Assembly (NCBI GenBank): GCA_958450325.1
Contig: OY288246.1
Span: 37,070,544 to 37,134,543 of the forward strand
DNA: 64,000 bases
Direction of reading: 5' to 3'
Origin: Agrostemma githago
Taxonomy: Eukaryota > Streptophyta > Magnoliopsida > Caryophyllales > Caryophyllaceae
This document shows positions 9,713 to 19,700 of this stretch, piece by piece. The notes below the pieces were generated by a model. That model was not told the origin of the DNA. It worked only from the letters and a program-made list of their open reading frames with translations, and made no database searches. The translations under genes and the position numbers were made by a program. Within the stretch, counting starts at the first letter, position 1. Each line of letters opens with the position of its first letter.

Positions 9713-12700
9713 TTAAGGAAAATCCGGGACTTTTCTCAATCCCATTGCAACAACATGACCATCATGTTTAGCCTTTGAAAGAGGCTTGGTTAAAGGATCA
9801 GCGATATTCTCGTCTGTCCCAACCTTACATATATCGATTTCCTTCCTTTCCTCGAGATCTCTTATCACATGGTATTTCCTAAGTACATGTCTAGACTTAT
9901 TGCTAGACTTGGGCTCTTTTGCTTGAAAAATGGCCCCGCTGTTATCACAATATATGGTGATAGGATCTTCGGCGGAGTGGACTACTCCTAGTCCTTCCAA
10001 AAACTGACGAATCCAAACAGCTTCCTTTGCAGCTTCCGAAGCCGCAACGTACTCAGCTTCTGTTGTAGAATCCGCGGTGACACTTTGCTTGGAGCTCTTC
10101 CAACTAATGGCTCCTCCATTCAACATATAAACATAGCCGGATTGGGATTTCAAATCATCCCGATCGGTTTGGAAACTGGCATCCGTGTAACCTCTTACAC
10201 GTAATTCAGTATCCCCTCCAAACACTAAGAACGAATCCTTGGTCCTTCGCAAGTACTTAAGGATGTTCTTCACGGCTGTCCAGTGACTTTCACCTGGATT
10301 GGCTTGATAACGACTCGTCATGCTCAAAGCATACGAAACATCGGGACGAGTGCACGTCATGGCATACATGATTGATCCAACCGCGGAAGCATATGGGATC
10401 AACTTCATGCGTTCAATTTCTTCGGGTGTAGTAGGACACTGTGACTTGCACAAAATGGTACCTTGACTCATGGGAAGAAAGCCTCTCTTAGAGTCTTTCA
10501 TTTTGAATCGATCAAGAATCTTATCTATATAAGCTTCTTGACTTAATACCAACGTCCTTTTGGATCTATCTCTATGGATCCGAATACCCAAAATACATTG
10601 TGCATTTCCCAAATCTTTCATTTGGAAGTGTTTTCCTAGCCACTCCTTTACGGAAGCAAGCATCAGAACGTCATTCCCGATAAGAAGTATGTCATCCACA
10701 TACAAGACAAGAAAGGTTACCTTACTCCCACTAAACTTCATGTACAAACAAGGTTCCTCGACACTTCGAGCAAAACCATATTGTTTGATAACATGATCAA
10801 AGCGATGATTCCAACTTCTGGACGCTTGCTTAAGACCATAAATGGATCTCTTAAGCTTGCATACCTTCCTAGGATTAGATGTATCTACAAAACCTTCTGG
10901 TTGTGTCATATACACTTCCTCTTCTAGAATCCCATTCAAGAAGGCGGTTTTGACATCCATTTGCCAAATCTCATAATCATGAAATGCGGCAATCGCTAGG
11001 ATAATCCTTATGGAGCGAAGCATTGCGACTGGAGCAAAGGTTTCGTCATAGTGAAGACCATGAACTTGAGTAAAACCCTTTGCCACCAATCTAGCTTTGT
11101 AGACATCTCTATGTCCATCTATGCCATTCTTGATTTTAAAGATCCATTTACACTGAAGAGGTCTCACCTTTTCAGGTAAATCAACCAAATCCCACACTTG
11201 GTTTTTGTGCATAGAATCCATTTCGGATCGCATGGCTTGAAGCCATTGCATAGAATCACGACTAGATATGGCTGCCTTGTAGGTGTTAGGCTCGTCATTT
11301 TCGCAAAGCAACATGTCTAACGCATCTTCCTCGACAATACCAAGGTATCGATCAGGAGGATGACTAATCCTCGTGGATTTTCTAGGTTCAAAGGGAACAA
11401 CAACCGTGTCCGAGGAGGAGGGAACGCTTTCCTCCACTTCATTTTCGGTTTGTGGCTCTTGGACTTCATCAAGTTCAAATTTTCTCCCACTCTGTCTTCT
11501 AGAAATGAAGTCATTTTCTAGAAAGACAGCGTCACGTGCCACAAACACTTTGTTTTCGTGACGATTGTAGAAGTAATAGCCTTGTGTTTCCTTTGGATAC
11601 CCTACAAATAGACATTTGTCGGATCTTGGTGCGAGTTTGTTGTCAGACTTGTTCTGAACATATGCCTCACAACCCCAGATTCTCATAAACGACAAATAAG
11701 GAACCCTTCCCTTCCATATCTCATATGGTGTCTTATTGGCTGCTTTAGTCGGGCTTCGATTTAGTGAAAATATTGCGGGCAAAATGGCAAAACCCCAAAA
11801 TGAATCAGGAAGCTCAGTGAGACTCATCATGGACCGAACCATATCTAATAAAGTTCGGTTTCTCCTTTCGGCCACACCATTCAACTGTGGTGTGCCAGGA
11901 GGAGTCCATTGTGATACTATGCCACAATCTTTTAGGTGTGAATCAAATTCATTATTTAGGTATTCACCGCCACGATCGGATCGTAGCACTTTAATCTTTT
12001 TATCCAATTGGTTCTCTACTTCACTTTGAAACTCTTTGAACTTTTCAAAAGCATCGCTCTTATGCCTCATTAAGTAGACATACCCATATCTACTTAAGTC
12101 GTCGGTAAAAGTGATGAAGTAGTTGTAACCACCCCTAGCGGTGATAGTCATTGGGCCACACACATCGGTATGTATAAGGCCCAATACCTCACTTGCTCGT
12201 GTTCCTTTACTTGAGAAAGGAGCACGAGTCATCTTGCCTAATATGCAAGACTCGCATACACCATAAGATTCGTAATCAAATGGTTTGAGAAGTTTCGTTG
12301 AAACAAGTCTCTTTATGCGTCGTTCGTTTATGTGTCCTAAACGACAATGCCAAAGGTAGGATTGATTAGGTTCACCCGTTTTGAGCTTCTTGTTTTCTAC
12401 ATGATATACATCATTAACATTATCTAGAACATAAATACCTCCGATAGACGTAGCTTTACCATAAACCATGTCATTAAATGAAAAAGTACAACAATTGTCC
12501 TTAATCATAAAGGAAAAACCTTCCATATCAAGTACGGAAATGGAGATAATGTTCTTAGTTAAAGTTGGTACGAAATAACAATTATTCAAATACAACTCTA
12601 AACCACTAGCTAGAGTGAGTACATAAGTGCCTACGGATATAGCGGCTACTCTAGCTCCATTTCCCATGCGTAGGTCTACATCACCCTTGGCTAGTGCTCG

Positions 12701-13723
12701 CACGTCCCTCATGCCCTGTAAATGATTACAAAGATGAGAACCACATCCGGTATCTAATACCCAAGTGGAAGTGCAAGTATAGTTAATGTCTATCATATAG
12801 AGGGAAGTGAGGACAATACCTGACGGAGTCTCACTCTCGTCTTTCTTGTTCTTCAATTCCTTCAAATATTTGGGACAATTGCGCTTCCAATGTCCCTTGC
12901 CATTACAATGATAGCAATCGGCGTCGGCATGTTTGTTAACCTTAGCCTTAGGTTTGCTATTCTCAATAGCTTTCCCTTTGTTCTTGTCTTTTCCATGTCT
13001 CTTGAATTTGGTCTTACCCTTGTTTTTACCCTTTTGAACCCCAAGGTTGAGATTCTTCATTTTCATGGAGAGCATGTCTCTCTTCTCACTCCCACTAGCC
13101 TCCATGTCCCTCTCCGCTTGGTTGAGGAGTGCATGAAGCTCTTGGAAACTCTTGTCCATGCCATGCATATTATAGTTCACCCTAATTTGGGAGAACTTGG
13201 AGGGGAGTGAGTGAAGAATGCGACCAATCGCAAGCTTCTTGGGAATGCTACACCCTAGACGCTCTAGTGTGTCAATATGCTCAATCATCTTGAGCACATG
13301 AGGACCCACTTTTTGGCCCTTTTCTAGCTTACCCTCGAAGAATTTCATCATAGCCTCATATTGACGGATATCGGGTGATTGGGAAAAAGCCGTCGTAACC
13401 CTTGAGAATATCTCATATGCATTAAGGGTAATGTATTGAAGCTTGAGTTTTGGAGACATTGACCATATCAAGACATTCTTGATATCGTTGGATATCTTCA
13501 AATACTCCTCATAAGCGGTCCTTTGTGCCGGGGCGGCTCGAGGACCGGGTTCGTTGGGTGGTGGTTCGTTCAAGTAACGAAGGACGTTGTCGGACAACGC
13601 CGCACCTTTAATGGTAGACTCCCATTCGATGAAATTACTTCCATCGTCTTTCAAGATACATTTGTCCATAACGGACCTAAGCCAAGAATCCTTTCCGAGT
13701 TGAATGGTTGCATTAGTAGCCAT
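9713..13723 (-). CDS. gag-pol: Ty1/copia Gag-Pol polyprotein, intact
   Basis: A 1336-residue frame with no stop or frameshift. Gag occupies roughly residues 1-300 and ends with a CCHC zinc knuckle (C270, C273, H278, C283). The protease motif is DTG at 324-326. The integrase zinc-binding motif is H459, H464, C490, C493, and the catalytic triad is D520, D583, E619 with 35 residues between the last two. Reverse transcriptase spans about 840-1090, with the YVDD box at 1008-1011. RNase H spans about 1175-1315, with D1181, E1222/E1224 and D1260 as likely catalytic residues. Domain order protease-integrase-RT-RNase H is diagnostic of Ty1/copia. Text such as LWHCRLGHINERRI and HTDVCGPM fits the Angela/BARE-1 lineage. 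The start is chosen because the truncated copy keeps the same ATG. The stop is TAA at 9713-9715. All key residues are present, so the protein could be functional. Confidence 0.96.
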   Translation of the reverse strand: MATNATIQLGKDSWLRSVMDKCILKDDGSNFIEWESTIKGAALSDNVLRYLNEPPPNEPGPRAAPAQRTAYEEYLKISNDIKNVLIWSMSPKLKLQYITLNAYEIFSRVTTAFSQSPDIRQYEAMMKFFEGKLEKGQKVGPHVLKMIEHIDTLERLGCSIPKKLAIGRILHSLPSKFSQIRVNYNMHGMDKSFQELHALLNQAERDMEASGSEKRDMLSMKMKNLNLGVQKGKNKGKTKFKRHGKDKNKGKAIENSKPKAKVNKHADADCYHCNGKGHWKRNCPKYLKELKNKKDESETPSGIVLTSLYMIDINYTCTSTWVLDTGCGSHLCNHLQGMRDVRALAKGDVDLRMGNGARVAAISVGTYVLTLASGLELYLNNCYFVPTLTKNIISISVLDMEGFSFMIKDNCCTFSFNDMVYGKATSIGGIYVLDNVNDVYHVENKKLKTGEPNQSYLWHCRLGHINERRIKRLVSTKLLKPFDYESYGVCESCILGKMTRAPFSSKGTRASEVLGLIHTDVCGPMTITARGGYNYFITFTDDLSRYGYVYLMRHKSDAFEKFKEFQSEVENQLDKKIKVLRSDRGGEYLNNEFDSHLKDCGIVSQWTPPGTPQLNGVAERRNRTLLDMVRSMMSLTELPDSFWGFAILPAIFSLNRSPTKAANKTPYEIWKGRVPYLSFMRIWGCEAYVQNKSDNKLAPRSDKCLFVGYPKETQGYYFYNRHENKVFVARDAVFLENDFISRRQSGRKFELDEVQEPQTENEVEESVPSSSDTVVVPFEPRKSTRISHPPDRYLGIVEEDALDMLLCENDEPNTYKAAISSRDSMQWLQAMRSEMDSMHKNQVWDLVDLPEKVRPLQCKWIFKIKNGIDGHRDVYKARLVAKGFTQVHGLHYDETFAPVAMLRSIRIILAIAAFHDYEIWQMDVKTAFLNGILEEEVYMTQPEGFVDTSNPRKVCKLKRSIYGLKQASRSWNHRFDHVIKQYGFARSVEEPCLYMKFSGSKVTFLVLYVDDILLIGNDVLMLASVKEWLGKHFQMKDLGNAQCILGIRIHRDRSKRTLVLSQEAYIDKILDRFKMKDSKRGFLPMSQGTILCKSQCPTTPEEIERMKLIPYASAVGSIMYAMTCTRPDVSYALSMTSRYQANPGESHWTAVKNILKYLRRTKDSFLVFGGDTELRVRGYTDASFQTDRDDLKSQSGYVYMLNGGAISWKSSKQSVTADSTTEAEYVAASEAAKEAVWIRQFLEGLGVVHSAEDPITIYCDNSGAIFQAKEPKSSNKSRHVLRKYHVIRDLEERKEIDICKVGTDENIADPLTKPLSKAKHDGHVVAMGLRKVPDFP

Positions 13724-15440
13724 AGCGAATTATAAACACTACAACAAAGTTTAGGAAATATTAACATTCATTGTTATATAATTTACTTGTAAAACAATTT
13801 TAACAAGTCACTCATATAATGACCCCTCACGAAATTATATAAGCGATTCCAAGACCCGTATCTAGATAAGAACTAACATCGCATGCAATCCTTATGTAAA
13901 AACGGTAAGTCATTACTTGACTAATTCTACCCTAGAACTCTCGGTCGACAGATTTCAACCAAATCCATCTCCTAGTCCCGAAATAACTTTTATTTCGTTG
14001 AGTCCAACCCAATCTTGGCATGTGATCTTATCACCCTATTTACCTTAGGTAAAAAGGGTCCACGTTGTGGTTGCCCTAATGAACAAGGGGTTCATAGGTG
14101 CTTTAATTGGTAAGGCTAAATCTCAATTCTTACGATGCATGTGAGAGGTCTTGTCAATATTAGGTTACTAATCACTTATAAGTGAACTAAGTTGGTGATT
14201 ACGTAAATTGGTGAATTGACAATCGACGAATAAAATGCATGATTGGCGATTTTGGCATGAGCGAAAATAAAGCAAGCATCAAACAAATAAATCCTAGTAT
14301 GGCCATCTAGCTAATCTAATTAACTGGACTATTACAAAATCGGAAACCAACTCCTTGGTCCCTGGCCTCTTCAATGGAACACCACCAAAAGGCACCGTCT
14401 TTTGTCCACCATCTTGTGTAATCTCCGTCTTCATAATAATAAAATACAAATGATACATAACATTTCCTATTATACATTTGTATGAATAAAACTATTAATT
14501 ATTACAAACGGGCGATACGAGATCGCAATTAATTACAACCAAATCGATATTCCCTTACATTACGGGTAATACCGATTAAAAGACTAGGCCATACTAGGTA
14601 CAATCTTGCAAAATAAACAATAAATGACATTCATTCATTCAACAACATTAAAATAAATAAAATGCTATAAAAATCATGCCAAAATCGCCCCATAATTTAT
14701 CAAGTTCATCCTAGCTCGGTTTTATGGAATTTATTGATTTTTAACCATTAAAAATCATTAATCAACACTTAATTCTCAATTAAGCTCAAACTAATTTTCC
14801 AAACCAATTTGGAATTTCAAGAATTAGTCTCCACCAATTTGAAAAATAAAAGTTAGTTTGAATTGATTTTATTTGCTAATTTAATCGGTAAATGGTCAAT
14901 TTTATGAAATAAATTCAAATTAAATCATAAAACGTCTAAAATTAAAAATGAATAATTTTGTTCATTCTGGAACTTTTCCAGGAACTCCAAAACAAAAACT
15001 TGTCCACAAAAATTCTCGAATAAAATAGGAACAAATAAATGCATGTTTATCGATTCTTATCTCATAAAAAAAACAATAAACATCCCAAAAGGACAAAATA
15101 AATTTCAAAAATTTACACATATGTCCATCAACATATGAAGATATGTACACCAAAAAACCATGCCCAAAAACAACATGCAACTATTTTTAGTTAACTTTTA
15201 ACATCAAATAGGCATAAAAACTCGGTTTTTAAGGCATAAATGATTATTAATTAGCAAATAAATTCCAAAAATTACCAAACTCGACCACAACCATTTTGAG
15301 GTCATTAGGTATGCATGTACCCAAAAATTTCGTGTGAAACCCATTTTACACAAAATTTTCGGTTTTTTACAAAGTTATCATATAACCCGAAAAAATGTCA
15401 AAAATCGACATGCATGCAACAACAAAGCTCTGATACCACT
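13724..15440 (-). other. 5' leader of the copia element
   Basis: This is about 1.7 kb between the primer-binding site and the gag ATG, AT-rich, with no substantial ORF on the element strand. It is duplicated at 5817-7534. Long leaders of this kind are usual in Angela-type elements and would hold packaging signals, which cannot be located by eye. Confidence 0.8.
15427..15438 (-). other. Primer-binding site (tRNA-iMet type), functional copy
   Basis: The element strand reads TGGTATCAGAGC, two bases from the 5' LTR end at 15441. This copy belongs to the complete gag-pol element. Confidence 0.92.
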
Positions 15441-16750
15441 TGAAAGGTTCTATACCCACTAATTAGACTCCTCTAATTAGTTACTAAATTACTTGTTAAT
15501 TTAGTATATAAAGATCTAGTTACATGCATGACATCAAGTGACAAAAACTAGATATAAGAAGAGATTTCCTTACATAAACAATGAGGAAATATTGGGCACA
15601 ATAAGAAAACTCCTTTTCTTATTGTTCTTGAGCTAATAATAGTATGGATGATCCTCCAAAACCTTGAATCTCCAATGTAGAAGATCTCCTTTAAGTTGCA
15701 CCAAGAATCAACCCAAATAATCACCACTATTATTAACTAGATAATAGTAGTGATAAAACAACACTAATATTATGAATCTATTACTACTTTAGTAATGAAG
15801 ATGAATACTAGTATTAGAGAGAGTTTTGGAGAGATGAGGTAAAAAGCAAAAGCTCATGCATGCAAATGAATTGGTTGTTCAAAAAAAAGAACAAGGAGTC
15901 CCCTTTTTACTACCCCAAAACCGGCCACCCCACATGGGGAAGACAAAAATGCATTATTTTATTTGCATGCTTAAAGTCTAGGGTCTAGGGTAATTATTAC
16001 TATTATTTATGCATGTAGTAAAAATAAGACCAACCACTATTGCCATTATTTTTACTAGTGTACCATACACATGCACATAAGATGGGTCCATTTAATTTTG
16101 TCATTTGTCATACAAATGCAATGTGTGACATGATCAATTATCTCTATAATTGATCACATCAAATAATATACTCTTAACTCTTTAAGTAGTACATTACTAT
16201 TATATCTATATATAATAGGTCCCATAATAATAATAATAATTAATTAGCTAAATTTACAACTCCTTGTAAATATATTAACGGCTAATTACCACTATCCATA
16301 AAAGCATACAAAACCTCAACTAATTTAGTAATTAACGTTTAAATACCAAATTAGGTCTTATTTAATCGTATTAAAATAAGACGTAAAATTTATTCAGTCA
16401 ATTATCGTATAATAGACTAATAAGCTTAATCGGACAGAGTTCTAAACTCTATCTCCAATAAATAACTCTCGTTACCATGCATATATCACTATATACGCAA
16501 GGAACTAATTAGCTGTATCAGATACAAATAATTAGTCTTCTATTTGGGTCTCATCCTATAGGTGTGACCGAAAGGGATCAGTTGATCACCGCCGTCATAC
16601 GACAATAACATCTAACTCTAGTCAGCTGAGCGTTACCGATTTACGTTAATCAACTGACGTGGAGTATCAATGTACTAATTATCCCAAGTATATTCCGCTC
16701 ATGAGATTTAATATATCAATGCACTATTGTGGAGGACACTCGCTCCAACA
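15441..16750 (-). repeat. Copia LTR, right copy (5' LTR of the complete element)
   Basis: 1310 bp, the same length and termini as 7535-8844. It would hold the promoter for gag-pol, with a TATA candidate on the minus strand at 16206-16214. It abuts satellite directly at 16751, at GGTTTAGGG inside a palindrome arm. Confidence 0.94.
16206..16214 (-). promoter_or_regulatory. Candidate TATA box in right copia LTR
   Basis: The minus strand reads TATATATAG at the position equivalent to the left LTR candidate. As this LTR precedes gag-pol, it is the copy that would drive the element. Confidence 0.35.
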
Positions 16751-19700
16751 GGTTTAGGGTTGGAATAAGCGGAGCCGCGAAGCGGGTTTGCCTAATCCAC
16801 TCTTAAACCCTTTTTCGTCCCGTCTTATGGTGTACCCCAACTTTGAATCACATACACGACAGGGTTCACCAATACCCTCTTAGGGTCCAGTATCTTGCAG
16901 GATTAGTGACTTTAAATAAGGAAAAGGGTTTAGGGTTGGATTAGGCGGAGCCGTGAAGCGGGTCCGCCTAATCCAATCCTAAACCCTATTCCGTCCTTGA
17001 ATAAGGAAAAGGGTTTAGGGTTGGATTAGGCGGAGCCGTGAAGCGGGTCCGCCTAATCCAACCCTAAACCCTATTCCGTCCTTGAATAAGGAAAAGGGTT
17101 TAGGGTTGGATTACGCGGAGCCGCGAAGCGGGTTCGCCTAATCCAACCCTAAACCCTTTTCTGTCCTTGAATAAGGAAAAGGGTTATGGTTGGATTAGGC
17201 GGAGCCGCGAAGCGGGTTCGCCTAATCCAACCCTAAACTTTTTTTCGTCCCGTCTTATGGTGTACCCCATCTTTGAATCACATAGACGACAGGGATCACC
17301 AATACCCTCTTAGGGTTCAGTTTCTTCCGGGATTAGTGACTTTAAATAAGGAAAAGGGTTTAGGGTTAGATTAGGCGGAGCCGTGAAGCGGGTCCGCCTA
17401 ATCCAACCCTAAACCCTATTCCGTCCCGTCTTATAGTGTACCCCATCTTTGAATCACATCCACGACAGGGTTCACCAATACCCACTTAGGGTTCAGTTTC
17501 TTGCGTGATTAGTGACTTTGAATAAGGAAAAGGGTTTAGGGTTGGATTAGGCGAAGCCACGAAGCGGGTCCGCCTAATCCAACCGTAAACCCTTTTCCGT
17601 CCCGTCTTATGCTGTACCCCATCTTTGAATCACATACATGACAGGGTTCACCAATACCCTCTTAAGGTACAGTTTCTTGCGGGATTAGTGACTTTAAATA
17701 AGGAAAAGGGTTTAGGGCTAGATTAGGCGGAGCCGTGAAGCGGGTCCGCCTAATCCAACCCTAAACCCTTTTCCGTCCTTGAATATGGAAAAGGGTTTAG
17801 GGTTGGATTAGGCGGAGCCGCGAAGCGGGTTTGCCTAATCCACCCCTAAACCCTTTTCCGTCCCGTCTTATGGTGTACCCCAACTTTGAATCACATACAC
17901 GACAGGGTTCACCAATACCCTCTTAGGGTTCAGTTTCTTGCGGGATTAGTTACTTTAAATAAGGAAAAGGGTTTAGGGTTGGATTAGGCGGAGCCATGAA
18001 GCGGGTCCGCCTAATCCAACCCTAAACCCTATTCCGTCCGTGAATAAGGAAAAGGATTTAGGGTTGGATTAGGCGGAGCCGCGAAGCGGGTTCACCTAAT
18101 CCAACCCTAAACCCTTTTTCCGTCCTTGAATAAGGAAAAGGGTTATGGTTGGATTAGGCGGAGCCGCGAAGCGGGTTCGCCTAATCCAACCCTAAACCCT
18201 ATTTCGTCCTTGAATAAGGAAACGGGTTTAGGGTTGGATTAAGCGGAGCCGCGAAGCGGGTTTGCCTAATCCACCCTTAAACCCTTTTTCGTCCCGTCTT
18301 ATGGTGTACCCCAACTTTGAATCACATACACGACAGGGTTCACCAATACCCTCTTAGGGTCCAGTATCTTGCAGGATTAGTGACTTTAAATAAGGAAAAG
18401 GGTTTAGGGTTGGATTAGGCGGAGCCGTGAAGCGGGTCCGCCTAATCCAATCCTAAACCCTATTCCGTCCTTGAATAAGGAAAAGGGTTTAGGGTTGGAT
18501 TAGGCGGAGCCACGAAGCGGGTTCACCTAATCCAACCCTAAACCCTTTTTCCGTCCTTGAATAAGGAAAAGGGTTATGGTTGGATTAGGCGGAGCCGCGA
18601 AGCGGGTTCGCCTAATCCAACCCTAAACCCTTTTCCGTCCTTGAATAAGGAAAAGGGTTATGGTTGGATTAGGCGGAGCCGCGAAGCGGGTCCTCCTAAT
18701 CCAACCCTAAAATCTATTCCGTCCTTGAATAAGGAAAAGGGTTTAGGGTTGGATTAGGCGGAGCCGCGAAGCGGGTTCGCCTAATCCAACCCTAAACCCT
18801 TTTCCGTCCTTGAATAAGGAAAAGGGTTATGGTTGGATTAGGCGGAGCCGCGAAGCGGGTTCGCCTAATCCAACCCTAAACCCTATTCCGTCCTTGAATA
18901 AGGAAACGGGTTTAGGGTTGGATTAAGCGGAGCCGCGAAGCGGGTTTGCCTAATCCACCCTTAAACTCTTTTCCGTCCCGTCTTATGGTGTACCCCAACT
19001 TTGAATCACATACACGACAGGATTCACCAATACCCTCTTAGGGTCCAGTTTCTTGCAGGATTAGTGACTTTAAATAAGGAAAAGGGTTTAGGGTTGGATT
19101 AGGCGGAGCCGTGAAGCGGGTCCGCCTAATCCAATCCTAAACCCTATTCCGTCCTTGAATAAGGAAAAGGGTTTAGGGTTGGATTAGGCGGAGCCGCGAA
19201 GCGGGTTCACCTAATCCAACCCTAAACCCTTTTTCCGTCCTTGAATAAGGAAAAGGGTTATGGTTGGATTAGGCGGAGCCGCGAAGCGGGTTCGCCTAAT
19301 CCAACCCTAAACCCTTTTCCGTCCTTGAACAAGGAAAAGGGTTATGGTTGGATTAGGCGGAGCCGCGAAGCGGGTCCTCCTAATTCAACCCTAAACCCAT
19401 TTTCCGTCCTTGAATAAGGAAAAGGGTTTAGGGTTGGATTAGGCGGAGCCGCGAAGCGGGTTCGCCTAATCCAACCCTAAACCCTTTTCCGTCCTTGAAT
19501 AAGGAAAAGGGTTATGGTTGGTTTAGGTGGAGCCGCGAAGCGGGTTCGCCTAATCCAACCCTAAACCCTATTCCGTCCTTGAATAAGGAAAAGGTTTTAG
19601 GGTTGGATTAAGCGGAACCGCGAAGCGGGTCCGCCTAATCCAACCGTAAACCCTTTTCCGTCCCGTCTTATGCTGTACCCCATCTTTGAATCACATACAC

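Larger units (their letters stand above)
5712..16750 (-). mobile_element. Composite Ty1/copia retrotransposon, Angela/BARE-1-like: LTR-internal-LTR-partial internal
   Basis: Read on the minus strand the order is: 5' LTR (16750-15441), primer-binding site, leader, gag-pol, 3' untranslated region, polypurine tract, LTR (8844-7535), a second primer-binding site, a second leader, and the first 35 codons of a second gag, cut off at 5712. The part from 7535 to 16750 is a complete element of 9216 bp. The integrase region (LWHCRLGHINERRI, ESCILGKMTRAPF) and the long LTRs place it in the Angela/BARE-1 lineage. On the right it abuts satellite at GGTTT (16751-16755). No matching 5-bp duplication exists at the left edge, where about 11 bp of non-satellite filler precedes the break. 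Confidence 0.92.

Noticed and set aside
10560..13210. Plus-strand and alternate-frame ORFs of 60-106 residues inside the copia gag-pol region (10560, 11373, 11736, 12890, 13523; minus 11317, 12862)
   Set aside because: They are shadows of the intact 1336-residue frame and show no independent motif.
14962..15180. 72-residue ORF in the copia leader
   Set aside because: It is not preserved in the duplicated leader at 5712-7534, where an A-run change and substitutions alter it. It has no recognisable domain.
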